From DP-19 sp036496285 (GTDB lineage: Bacteria > Desulfobacterota > Binatia > UTPRO1): a stretch of DNA of 64,000 nucleotides. The stretch is taken from the NCBI GenBank assembly GCA_036496285.1, contig DASXLI010000030.1, positions 1-64,000 of the forward strand, read 5' to 3'. How positions within the stretch are numbered: the first letter of the stretch is position 1; every line of letters starts with the position of its first letter. Position numbers and translations under genes: made by a program. This document shows positions 1 through 8,568 of the stretch, piece by piece. Under the pieces are notes generated by a model. That model was not told where the DNA came from and did no database searches. It saw only the letters and a program-made list of their open reading frames with translations.

Positions 1-1210
1 GCTGGGCGGCCTGCTCGTCGGCACGATCGGCATCGCCCTGCCGCAGGTCTTCGGGGTGGGTTATGACACCATCAACGCCGCCTTGACGGGCCAGGTCTCG
101 CTGGCGCTGCTCGGCGTCCTGGTCGTCGCGAAGATGCTGGCGACGTCGCTCACGCTCGCGTCGGGCGGATCAGGCGGCGTCTTCGCCCCTTCGCTCTTCC
201 TCGGCGCAATGACCGGCGGCGCCTTCGGGCTCGTCGTGCACACGTGGTTGCCGACGCTCACCGCGGCGTCGGGTGCCTACGCGCTCGTCACCATGGGCGC
301 GGTCGTCGGCGCCGCGACGCACGCGCCGATCACCGCCATCATCATCATCTTCGAGCTGACCGGGGACTATCGCATCATCGCGCCGCTCATGATCGCGTGT
401 GTGGTCAGCACGATCATCGCCACGCGGTTTGGTCGCGACTCGATCTACACGCTGAAGCTCCGCCTGCGCGGGCTCGAGCCGTTCAAGGAGGAGGAGCCCA
501 ACATCCTCCTGGCGCTGTACGTACGCGACGCGATCGATCGGAAGCCCGACGTGATTTCCGCCTCGGCATCGCTCGACCAGGTGCTCGACCTGGCCGCAAA
601 CAGCACACACGGCGAGTTCTTCGTGACCGATGACAGCGGTGCCCTCGTCGGTGCCGTCCACCTTTCGCGCTTGCGGCGTCTGCTCTTCCAGGGTGCGGGA
701 ATGCCGCGTTCCGAGCTGAGCGCCGCGGAAATCGCCGACCCGTCGCTACCGCACATCACGGAGGACGCCAATCTCGACGGGGTCATGCGGCTATTCGGCA
801 GCACCGACGCGGAAGAGCTTCCCGTCACCGTCGCGGCCGACCCGCGCAAGCTGGTCGGAAGCATCCATCGCCAGGCCGTGATTCGCGCCCGCAACAAGGA
901 GATGCTCCGTCGCGACCTGGCGGGCACCATCGGCGGCAGCATCCGGCTGGTCGGGAAGGGCCGGACGGTCGACGTCGGCGACGGGCAAGTCATCGCCGAG
1001 ATCCGCGCCGGGCGCAGGCTGATCGGCCGCGCGCTGCGCGAGCTCGACCTGCCACGTCGGTTCGGCGTCCACGTGGTCTTCGTGCGCGCACCCACGAGCA
1101 ACGACGGGCCGCGGTTGCGCGTTCCAAAGGCCGACGATCGCGTGCATGAGGGCGACTCGTTGATCGTCGCCGGCTCGAAAGACGCCATTGCCCAACTCGA
1201 ACAGCTCTGA
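1..1210 (+). CDS. ClC-family chloride channel/transporter with CBS and TrkA-C domains (5' truncated)
   Basis: The open frame runs in from the left edge (codons start at base 2) and ends with TGA at 1208-1210, so the N-terminal half is missing. The visible part begins in the membrane domain and carries the ClC signature GSGGVFAPSLF, part of the selectivity-filter region, followed by hydrophobic helices. A pair of CBS-like modules follows in the cytoplasmic tail. The last 80 or so residues resemble a TrkA-C (RCK-C) ligand-binding domain, ending in a typical 'EGDSLIVAGSKDAI' strand. The protein should move chloride, probably in exchange for protons, across the inner membrane, with nucleotide or other ligand control through the tail. 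The family assignment is firm; the ion and the ligand are inferred. Confidence 0.9.
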   Translation, partial: LGGLLVGTIGIALPQVFGVGYDTINAALTGQVSLALLGVLVVAKMLATSLTLASGGSGGVFAPSLFLGAMTGGAFGLVVHTWLPTLTAASGAYALVTMGAVVGAATHAPITAIIIIFELTGDYRIIAPLMIACVVSTIIATRFGRDSIYTLKLRLRGLEPFKEEEPNILLALYVRDAIDRKPDVISASASLDQVLDLAANSTHGEFFVTDDSGALVGAVHLSRLRRLLFQGAGMPRSELSAAEIADPSLPHITEDANLDGVMRLFGSTDAEELPVTVAADPRKLVGSIHRQAVIRARNKEMLRRDLAGTIGGSIRLVGKGRTVDVGDGQVIAEIRAGRRLIGRALRELDLPRRFGVHVVFVRAPTSNDGPRLRVPKADDRVHEGDSLIVAGSKDAIAQLEQL

Positions 1211-1737
1211 CCAGGACGCTCGGTGGCCGCGGTGTTTGTCTCTTCACGTTCTCCGGCCTGGCGTCGGACATTTCGCACCACTGTCGTCCCGGGGCGGTGT
1301 GCATCCGCTCGGCCAGGTTGCGGACGGGACGCTCCATCTCTCAACCCGCTCCAGGGAAGCCGGGCAGATCCAGCAACCCTTTGCATGACTTGAGGAGTGT
1401 CGCGCTCAGGTTCTGGCGGTCGCCTTGTCCGCGCTGTGCCCGTGCGGTAAGCCTCACGCGTGGCGAGCGCGGTCGCAAGAGGATGAATGCCGGCGCCGTC
1501 TGACGGACGCATCACGTCGGAAGCATTCGAAATCAGGCGCGTATTCCAGGACGCGAGCCAACCACTCGCTCCCACGCGCGGCGGCGATTCCGGCATCATG
1601 ATACCCTGTCTGGAAGGTGCGCACCGAGAAGACCGAATCCATGACGGGAGTAACGGCGTGAGCCTTACCGATATTCGGTATGATACCGGCCGCCCTGCGA
1701 GCCTTCCGGCGTCGCCCTGACACGAGCGGCAGAACCG
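1211..1737. other. Gene-free stretch with one small dyad
   Basis: About 530 bases with no open frame that looks like a gene on either strand. The only structure noted is a perfect 6-bp inverted repeat TACCGA-TAT-TCGGTA at 1666-1680, overlapped by a TATGAT hexamer at 1679-1684, some 55 bases upstream of the GTG at 1738. It could be an operator over a -10 box, but no convincing -35 element lies at the right distance, so this is a weak call. Confidence 0.3.
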
Positions 1738-2253
1738 GTGTTCAGTACGCACCATACGCTCGCGATGGCCCTTCGGGTCGCTGTTTTCGCCGCCGTGACC
1801 GTCGTCGCGGGAGTGGGAGGAGCGGGTGAGTCGGAGATAGCGGTGAACATGAACGACTGCGCGGCCCTGAACGTAATCCTCCGCGCGGCGAAAAGCGATT
1901 TTCGGACGCTCGAAGGCTCCGCCGAACATGAGCAGCTCGGGATGTGGCAGGCGACCGTCGCCTTCGCCGGTGGCCGGGATTGCCTCGTCTATGCGCCCCC
2001 GTTTCGCATGTACACCTGCCGCCTGTACGTGGGAGACGATGAATCGGATGCCGACACGGCGTATCGGGACGCGGTGGCGAAGGTACGGAAATGCGTTCCG
2101 AAGGGCTGGCGGGTGCGGGAGCGGATCAACGGTGTGGACGCGTTGACCAAGGCCTCGCATGCTCGCGGCGATCCGAGCATCTCCGTCACGTCGACGATCT
2201 CGGACGCCGCGGCCTACCTGGTCGATTTTTCGGTCGACCTTCCGATGCGATGA
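1738..2253 (+). CDS. Small exported protein of unknown function
   Basis: 171 residues starting with GTG. The N-terminus is a plausible Sec signal peptide: a short polar stretch, then a hydrophobic Ala/Val run ending near residue 30 at Gly-Ala-Gly-Glu. The mature part is about 140 residues with five cysteines, mixed charge and no membrane segment, so a periplasmic or outer-membrane-associated protein is likely. I do not recognise the family. It lies 33 bases upstream of the AcvB-like gene on the same strand and may share its transcript. Start choice is uncertain because no clear ribosome binding site precedes the GTG. Confidence 0.6.
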   Translation: MFSTHHTLAMALRVAVFAAVTVVAGVGGAGESEIAVNMNDCAALNVILRAAKSDFRTLEGSAEHEQLGMWQATVAFAGGRDCLVYAPPFRMYTCRLYVGDDESDADTAYRDAVAKVRKCVPKGWRVRERINGVDALTKASHARGDPSISVTSTISDAAAYLVDFSVDLPMR

Positions 2254-2286
2254 TGCGCGGTGGCCGCTCACCGGAGATAGCGAACG

Positions 2287-3720
2287 ATGATGGTGGCCGC
2301 GAACACTATCACCGAAAGAGCCGCTTCAGTTCACGACGTCGGTGCACTGGACTCGGGGTCGGTGTCCACCGGGCCGAGAGCGACGTCGGTCCGCGTACTG
2401 CTGACGCTCTTCGTCATCGCTCTCGCGTCCGGATGCCGACCCGGAACGACGGTGACCAGCCGCGTCGAGGGTCGTCTCGGGCCTGTGCGGATCATCGCCC
2501 CGCGCGGGCCGTCAGCGGGAACGCTCTTCCTGTTTTCCGACGCGAACGGGTGGACGCCGGCTCTCGATGACGCCGCCCGGCGACTCGCGGCGGGCGGCGC
2601 CATCGTCGTCGGCGTCGACCTCGCCACGTACCTCGAAAACCTGCGGAGCAGCACGGATGGGTGCCACTACGTCGTCGCGGAGATCGAAGCCCTGAGCCAC
2701 CGGCTCGAGCGCGAAATGCAGATGGAGAGCTATCGCACGCCAGTGCTGGTCGGAGTCGGTCCGGGAGCGACGCTGGCGTATGCGGCGCTTGCGCAGGCGC
2801 CCGCGGTGACGATCGCGGGCGCTGGCGGCGTCGATCCCGTGCCCACGCTCGCGACGCGGGTGCCGTTCTGCCCCGGCGCGCCGGCGACGGCAGACCCCGC
2901 CGGAGGATTCCGCTATGCGAGCGGCATCCCGCTGCCCGCTGCATGGCGTACGATCGCCAGTGGGGGCGACGTCGCGCGCGCACTCATCGATGTTGCCACG
3001 CCGATGCTCGTGCAGCCGCGGGTCGCAGATGCGATCGTCGCCGCGCTTCCCGAGTTGCCATTGACGGTACTCTCCGCGCCCAATCGTGGACCGCTTGCGG
3101 CGATCATCTACTCGGGCGACGGCGGCTGGCGCGATCTCGACAAGACGATCGGCGAGGCGCTCGCAGATCGCGGCGTTCCGGTCATCGGGGTCGACAGCCT
3201 GCGATACTTCTGGCACGAGAAGACTCCGGAGCGCGTTGCGACCGATCTGTCATCGATCATGACGGCTGCCGGCGCGGTCTGGGGTCGGAAGTGGTTCGTG
3301 CTCGTCGGGTACTCGTTCGGGGCCGGGGTGTTGCCGTTCGCAGTGAATCGCCTTTCGCCCGAAGACCGAGCGCAGATAGTCGAAATCTCGCTTCTCGGAC
3401 TCGAGCCGCGCGCGCCGTTCGAGATCGAGGTGACCGGGATTCTCGGTCGCGCGCCGTCGGCGACGGCACCGCTGGTTGCGCCCGAGGCTCAACATCTCGA
3501 GCCGGATCTCGTTCAGTGCTTCTATGGGGAGCAGGATACGTCGACACTTTGCCGTGATCCGATCCTTGCGCGCGCAGAACTCGTGCGGACGTCGGGCAGT
3601 CATCATTTCGACGGGAACTACGCCGCGCTTGCGGACCGGATCCTGTCCGGGGCGGAGCGCAGACTGGCGGCTCGCCAACGGCGTGGCGTCGCCGTGGCAA
3701 CTCCCGTCAGCGGTGGATGA
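2287..3720 (+). CDS. acvB: AcvB/VirJ-like periplasmic lipoprotein hydrolase
   Basis: 477 residues. The N-terminal hydrophobic segment ends in a lipobox-like LASGC near residue 50, so export and lipid anchoring are likely. The first half is a degenerate alpha/beta-hydrolase-like region. The C-terminal 210 residues form the VirJ domain: it opens with a strand ending SGDGGW, continues with the DSLRYFW motif, and has the nucleophile elbow G-Y-S-F-G. In Agrobacterium, AcvB is a periplasmic hydrolase of lysyl-phosphatidylglycerol. Here the convergent neighbour is mprF, the synthase of that lipid, which supports the same role. The two genes overlap tail to tail by 14 bases. Start is the first of two adjacent ATGs; a downstream start inside the long N-region is possible. 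Confidence 0.85.
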   Translation: MMVAANTITERAASVHDVGALDSGSVSTGPRATSVRVLLTLFVIALASGCRPGTTVTSRVEGRLGPVRIIAPRGPSAGTLFLFSDANGWTPALDDAARRLAAGGAIVVGVDLATYLENLRSSTDGCHYVVAEIEALSHRLEREMQMESYRTPVLVGVGPGATLAYAALAQAPAVTIAGAGGVDPVPTLATRVPFCPGAPATADPAGGFRYASGIPLPAAWRTIASGGDVARALIDVATPMLVQPRVADAIVAALPELPLTVLSAPNRGPLAAIIYSGDGGWRDLDKTIGEALADRGVPVIGVDSLRYFWHEKTPERVATDLSSIMTAAGAVWGRKWFVLVGYSFGAGVLPFAVNRLSPEDRAQIVEISLLGLEPRAPFEIEVTGILGRAPSATAPLVAPEAQHLEPDLVQCFYGEQDTSTLCRDPILARAELVRTSGSHHFDGNYAALADRILSGAERRLAARQRRGVAVATPVSGG

Positions 3721-6253
3721 CACCGCCAATGCCACCGCCGATCAATGCGGCGACGTCCGTCAACACGAAGGGCAACGCAAGCCCTCCCGGACACGCGAGG
3801 TACCGCGGCTCCCATACCGGACCGAACTTCTCCTTGAAACGGCGCAGGCCGCGAAAATTGTAGAACTGGTCGCCGAACCGAAACAGCAACCGTCCGAGCC
3901 GCGTCCAGTTCGGCGCGAGCCGGCGTCGCTCGAAGCCCGAGAGCGGCGCCATCCCGAGGCTGAACCAGCGATAGCCCTCAGCTTGGCCCCACATGATCAG
4001 TTGGGTGAAGAGGTAGTCCATTGTTACCGATGGCGCATCGTCCGCGTAGCGTACGAGGTCGACCGACATCTCCTCCTTCGTCACCCCGGCCCAGAGATTC
4101 GCGAACGCTACGATCCTATCGTGCTGGCGGACGACGGCGACCGGCGTGCGTGCGAGATACGCGCGGTCGAAGTAGCCCATCGAGAACTGCTTTTCACGAA
4201 CGGTCTTGTGCGCGACCCATTCGTTCGAGATCGTCTCCAGAGGATCGAGAATCGATGGGACTTCCGCAGCCGGGATCACGGCGAAGCTCCCGCCGGTCCG
4301 GGCCATCCGATTCAATGCGGTCCGGAAGTCCTGGCGATCCCTTCCGGAGAGTGTGAACTGTTCGAGCGGAATGCGGGCCTCTTCGCCGAGCTTGTAGAGC
4401 TTGAGTCCAAGGTCCAGGTAGATGGGCAGGTCGCCGACGCTCACCTCGTAGAATACGGCAGATCCGCCGTGCTCGTCAGCGAGCTCGTGAAAATGCCAGG
4501 CCAGCTCGCGCCGAACCGCCGGCGGACCGAACGGATCGGCCATCGCCACCCACGACCGTCCGCGAACGTCGTACATCAAGAACCCTTCGGCGTCGTGAAA
4601 CAAGAGGCGATTGCTTCCGAGCAGTGCGAGATGGGCGATCGCACGATGGGCCGTCGCGCTGATCGCGGCGACGCGACGGATGTCGTCGACGGACGGCATT
4701 GCTGGCACCGGGGGCGCCGGTCGGAAGAGCCTGGCGATGGAATAGGCGGCGGCGAGGCCGCACGCCCCCGCCAGCGCGCGTAGCGCCCGAGGCGCGTCCG
4801 CAGAAATCTCGAATTGCCACCAAAGCTCGTGCGAGTATGCGATGTCGCGATACGCGATCGCGACGGCCACCCAGGTGCCGACGAGTGCGAGTACCACGGC
4901 GAGAATCCACGACATGGAAAACGACTGGCCGAACAGGGAGCTGCGTCGGTAGAAGTACGGCCGGCATGGCACGACGGCGATGGCGATGGCGGCAAGCGCG
5001 ATCGCTTCCTCGTAGTTCAAGCCTTTGAGCAATGACATGATCACGCCGACCACCAACAACGAGATCGTCAGGTAGTAGGCAGCATCGATACGCTGCTGGA
5101 GCGCGCGTGCGAGCAACAGCAGGCCGACGCCGACGATGCTCCCCGCGAAATGCGAGATCTCCATCAATGGCAATGGCAGGAGCTCGTTCAGCAGCTCCAT
5201 TCGTCCGGGCACGCCCGGCCTGGCTCCGGAAATGAGCAGGATCATGCCTCCGGCGAACGTGATCACCGCGAGCGCGCGCGGGGCGACTTCCGGCCACCAT
5301 TGATCGAGCACGTTGCGCGCACGTGCGAACGCCCCTCGCCGTGTCAGTTCGTATGCCGTGAATCCGACGAGCGCGGCCGCGGGCGGCGCCAGGTAGACGG
5401 CGCGGTACAGGAGCAGAGCCGCCAGAACGATCGGTGCATGGTGATAGGGCGCCAGCAACGTCATGATCGCGGCGTCGAACACCCCGAGCCCGGCTGGGAC
5501 ACAGCTCAGCAGACCGAGCGTCCGCGCCACGACAAAAATGCCGATCAATCGGGAGAACGAGAGCGCATGCGTCGCCGGCAGCAGCCGATACAACACCGCT
5601 GCCCCGAGGGCCCACTCCACGCTCGAAAGGGCAATCTGAACGCTGGTCAATCGGGCGTGCGGAAGCGTCACGTCGAACCCGCGCAGGCGGATGTTGCGCG
5701 TCCCGCTGGCCATCCACGTCCAGTACCCAATACCGGCCGTCAGGAGCACCGCGCCGAGAGCGCGGCTGGCATACTCGAGGGTCGGGGCATGCGCGGACAG
5801 TCGAAGGGGCGTCGCGACGAGGGCTGCACCTCCGAGAAACAGCACGGCGAGCCAGAATGTCACCAGGTTCAGCGCCATCACGTCTGCGATCTCGCCGGCA
5901 GCGAGTCTTTCCGCGGTCAAGATGCGGTACGTGAGGGCACCGCCAAGCAGGCCCGGTCCGACACTGTGATTCGCCATGTAGTTGGCGAACGATCCAAGCG
6001 CGATACGTGGCAGCGCAACGGCGCGGTGGATCTGGCGAAGCGCAAGCGCATCGTGGGCGACGACGACGCCGTAGCTCGCAAGGCTGAACATCAGAGCCGT
6101 CCACAGGTGCGACGGCCGCGTCGAGGCGATGCGCGAGACCAGCACCTCATATCCCGCGGCGCCTCCTAGCCGACGGTGTATCACCCAGAGCGCGACGGAT
6201 AGTGCCGCGAGCCCGACGACCGTCACCACTGCGGAATGGGGACGTCCTTTCAT
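3707..6253 (-). CDS. mprF: Bifunctional phosphatidylglycerol lysyltransferase/flippase MprF
   Basis: 848 residues, the normal length for full MprF. The N-terminal 500 or so residues hold many membrane helices (flippase domain with the conserved MANHSVGPGLLGG-type segment). The C-terminal third is the cytosolic DUF2156/GNAT-like domain that transfers an amino acid from aminoacyl-tRNA to phosphatidylglycerol; it ends with the conserved FRGLRRFKEKFGPVWEPRYL block. The product would reduce negative surface charge and raise resistance to cationic peptides and acid. The gene starts 10 bases after the stop of the DUF5985-hydrolase gene, so it is probably the last gene of that minus-strand operon. 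The amino acid donor (Lys, Ala or other) cannot be told from sequence alone. Confidence 0.93.
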   Translation of the reverse strand: MKGRPHSAVVTVVGLAALSVALWVIHRRLGGAAGYEVLVSRIASTRPSHLWTALMFSLASYGVVVAHDALALRQIHRAVALPRIALGSFANYMANHSVGPGLLGGALTYRILTAERLAAGEIADVMALNLVTFWLAVLFLGGAALVATPLRLSAHAPTLEYASRALGAVLLTAGIGYWTWMASGTRNIRLRGFDVTLPHARLTSVQIALSSVEWALGAAVLYRLLPATHALSFSRLIGIFVVARTLGLLSCVPAGLGVFDAAIMTLLAPYHHAPIVLAALLLYRAVYLAPPAAALVGFTAYELTRRGAFARARNVLDQWWPEVAPRALAVITFAGGMILLISGARPGVPGRMELLNELLPLPLMEISHFAGSIVGVGLLLLARALQQRIDAAYYLTISLLVVGVIMSLLKGLNYEEAIALAAIAIAVVPCRPYFYRRSSLFGQSFSMSWILAVVLALVGTWVAVAIAYRDIAYSHELWWQFEISADAPRALRALAGACGLAAAYSIARLFRPAPPVPAMPSVDDIRRVAAISATAHRAIAHLALLGSNRLLFHDAEGFLMYDVRGRSWVAMADPFGPPAVRRELAWHFHELADEHGGSAVFYEVSVGDLPIYLDLGLKLYKLGEEARIPLEQFTLSGRDRQDFRTALNRMARTGGSFAVIPAAEVPSILDPLETISNEWVAHKTVREKQFSMGYFDRAYLARTPVAVVRQHDRIVAFANLWAGVTKEEMSVDLVRYADDAPSVTMDYLFTQLIMWGQAEGYRWFSLGMAPLSGFERRRLAPNWTRLGRLLFRFGDQFYNFRGLRRFKEKFGPVWEPRYLACPGGLALPFVLTDVAALIGGGIGGVIHR

Positions 6254-6263
6254 CGACGGGTGC

Positions 6264-7337
6264 TCAGGCGTCCCCGAGAAAGCGCAGGATCAGCGGGTTC
6301 AGCACGTCCGCTGCCGATTGGAACGTATCATGTCCAGTCGCGGGTAGGATGCATAATTCTGCGCTGGGAAGCGACTCGAAGATCTCGATCGTGTGCTCGA
6401 GGCGGATCACGTCGTGATCTCCGGCAACCACGAGGACGCGAGCCTCGATCTGCGCGAGATCGGATCTCGTGAGCACGACTGGTGTCAGCCAAAGCTGGTG
6501 GACCTTGTCGGTCACCGTCACGCCACCGCTGCTGGCTGCGTCACGGAGGGATTGGACGGTCTCAGGTTGTTGTCCGTCGACGTCGACGTTGACGCCCGAG
6601 ACCACGAGGCGGCGAACGAGGTCCGGGTACCGGCGTGCGATGACGAGCGCAATGATGCCGCCGTCGCTCCATCCGACGAGATCCGCCGGACCCACATTCA
6701 GCTGCCGCAGGAGAGCGGCAGTATCATCCGCCATCTGCGTGTACGTGAAGGCCTCGCGAGCGTCGGGCGTGTGTCCGTGGCCGACTTGCTCGATCGCGAT
6801 CACCCGGTACGTGCGCGCAAAGACTGGTATCTGGCGCGAGAAGGAGCCGGCGATCGTGTTCAGTCCGCCATGCAGCAGCACGAGCGGATGCCCATGGCCG
6901 TACTCCTCGTAGTACATGCCGTATCCGGAGACCGTCGCATAGTGCCCAGCCGGAGTGGGCGTCGCGCAGGCGTGGCACGCCAGGACGACCGATGGCGCGA
7001 TCGTCGCGAGCAGAATTGCGTGTACACGCGGGCGTGTCATCGCGCTTCCATCATAGGGTCGTCGATGCGACTCAGGGGAATTCCGCGATCGGTTCTTATC
7101 GATGATCGCTGCCAGGATGAGCAGGAACGCTCCAAGGCGTACGACGTACGGCCAGGTCCGGTACTCGTGGGCGGGATCGACGACGGCCATCAGGATGCGG
7201 TTCACCCCCAACACCCAGAAGGCGGCGGCGAAGATCGCGAATAGCCGGTCGCGTTCGCGCCGCCAGAACTTCCAGAAGAAAAGGCCCGAGACGAAGCAGG
7301 CCATCGCGTTTGCCCCGGCTAGCAGTTGGTTCACCAT
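6264..7337 (-). CDS. DUF5985 membrane protein fused in frame to lipoprotein alpha/beta hydrolase
   Basis: An uninterrupted 357-codon frame. Residues 1-84 are a DUF5985-type small membrane protein with three hydrophobic helices and the central WVLGVNRILM segment. At residue 100 (ATG at 7040-7038, preceded by GGAAG) a complete second protein begins: signal peptide with lipobox VLAC, oxyanion-hole HGG, nucleophile elbow G-W-S-D-G-G, late Asp in VVAGDHD and catalytic His in GHD. DUF5985 proteins normally end soon after the third helix. Here the stop is missing and the frame runs into the hydrolase. Either this is a true fusion, or the hydrolase is made from the internal start at 7040 and the DUF5985 stop has been lost. 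The ATG at 7337 overlaps the upstream stop (ATGGTGA). Confidence 0.7.
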   Translation of the reverse strand: MVNQLLAGANAMACFVSGLFFWKFWRRERDRLFAIFAAAFWVLGVNRILMAVVDPAHEYRTWPYVVRLGAFLLILAAIIDKNRSRNSPESHRRPYDGSAMTRPRVHAILLATIAPSVVLACHACATPTPAGHYATVSGYGMYYEEYGHGHPLVLLHGGLNTIAGSFSRQIPVFARTYRVIAIEQVGHGHTPDAREAFTYTQMADDTAALLRQLNVGPADLVGWSDGGIIALVIARRYPDLVRRLVVSGVNVDVDGQQPETVQSLRDAASSGGVTVTDKVHQLWLTPVVLTRSDLAQIEARVLVVAGDHDVIRLEHTIEIFESLPSAELCILPATGHDTFQSAADVLNPLILRFLGDA

Positions 7338-8014
7338 GACGCCGTCCCCGATGGCAGGGTCACTCGGTTTCCCACACGAGTCCGAAGACGAGCCGTCATC
7401 GCTACCAAGCCGATCGTGTCGCGCGGCAAGGAGAGATCGACCTCGGGAAGCACGACCAGATCGACGAAGACGAACGCGTTGTTGAGGGCCAATCCCGCGA
7501 AGCAGAGCGCGCTCCAAAGCAGGAGGCGGATACCACTGCGGCGATATCCGCGGAAGAGGAGCAACGCGCACAGGAGGCTCGTCACCGTGCACAGGACATA
7601 GACCGCGTCAGCATCATCGGTGTCGTCCCTTCTGAACCGGAACGCGGCTGCGAACGTGCGGATTGCCGTGCTCGGTGCCGCATAGATGAGCTCGATGATC
7701 CTGACCCGTCGCTCGGCGTACGCACGAGCGAGCTCGGCGATGTCGGAATCGAGCTCGCGATCAAGGGGTTGGAACCGGTAGGCCGGAGGGTTGCTCGTAT
7801 CAACCACGAGCATGCGACGTTCACGAAGATCCTCGAGGCGTCGTGCCGCCCAGGAGGGCTCGATTCGCAACACCTGGCTCACCGCGTCCGCGGTCCACGC
7901 CGTCTGCGCCTCCTGGCGCAACAGCAGCAGAAGTTCCACCTGGTCGATCGACGTGATCTGCGCGGCTATGAACCGTCGCAACCGCTCTGAAATCGCACTC
8001 GACTCCGCGGGCAT
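7331..8014 (-). CDS. Winged-helix protein fused to a DUF5985 membrane protein, probable C-terminal frameshift
   Basis: 227 codons. Residues 1-125 are a winged-helix-like regulatory domain, with the segment 'VSQVLRIEPSWAARRLEDL' as probable recognition region. Residues from about 135 are a second DUF5985-like module with two hydrophobic helices. These are normally two separate genes next to each other; here they share one frame with no start codon at the module border. The frame then leaves DUF5985 similarity: after GLVAM it becomes polar, while another frame of the same strand reads LVFGLVWETE and stops at 7362-7360, exactly what the third helix and end of such a protein should look like. A one-base indel near 7390 (real or sequencing error) is therefore likely. 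First gene of the mprF operon. Confidence 0.65.
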   Translation of the reverse strand: MPAESSAISERLRRFIAAQITSIDQVELLLLLRQEAQTAWTADAVSQVLRIEPSWAARRLEDLRERRMLVVDTSNPPAYRFQPLDRELDSDIAELARAYAERRVRIIELIYAAPSTAIRTFAAAFRFRRDDTDDADAVYVLCTVTSLLCALLLFRGYRRSGIRLLLWSALCFAGLALNNAFVFVDLVVLPEVDLSLPRDTIGLVAMTARLRTRVGNRVTLPSGTASW

Positions 8015-8568
8015 CCGGTTCTATCGCCAGCGCTGCGGGCTCTCGCCTCCGGCCGGAATTGTCTGCGCCTGCCCCACGCAGCGGAAGAAAGCAGACGTGG
8101 CGAAGGTAGCCAACCTGATCAGCGGAGCGGTACGGCGGCGACTTGGGCATGTCGTGGCGAATGGAGAGCGCGTTGTGCGGTCGAGGCCGTCGTGGCGGTG
8201 CGGACTCGCTCGGGATGACCGGATCGGCAAGCCAAGCCGACGTGTGGTGATCAGCGAGAGGAGTAGTTGAGTCGGCGTCCGATGCGGCGCGTGCTGACGA
8301 CCGATCCATGGTGCTTTAGCGAGCGTCTTCGCGCCAAGACGTAGCGGAGAATTTACTTGACGATCGGCGCGCGCCGGGCGCACCTTCTACTCAGTTGGAT
8401 ACTTCGCCTTGGTCGCCCCTAACGCGACGCGGTGGCAACTTCCGTCCCATTGCGGTCATGGTGGCCGCTTCTTTCGAACAATGCCGTTGACGGCGTGCTG
8501 TCGCCTCGTCGAAGGTGCGCGCCACTTCCCGGGCGCCCGCCGGCGCCTCAACTCGGAGGACCATCCGG
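8015..8568. other. Divergent intergenic region
   Basis: About 550 bases between the minus-strand winged-helix gene and the plus-strand Cys-rich gene. No open frame here resembles a gene. Promoters for both directions should lie here. A TTGACG hexamer at 8357-8362 has no matching -10 at normal spacing. The only clear signal is the ribosome binding site GGAGGA at 8555-8560 for the downstream gene. Confidence 0.4.

Noticed and set aside
170..661. Long open frames on the opposite strand of ClC, hydrogenase, adhE and other genes
   Set aside because: They are Arg/Ala/Pro/His-rich mirror frames produced by high GC and third-position bias, without family motifs or ribosome binding sites.
1454..1723. 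Open frames in the 1211-1737 gap
   Set aside because: Composition is unlike real proteins, there is no start signal, and they lie across a probable promoter.
8357..8390. TTGACG as a sigma70 -35 box for the Cys-rich gene
   Set aside because: No -10-like hexamer at 16-18 bases; the nearest candidates are 22 or more bases away.
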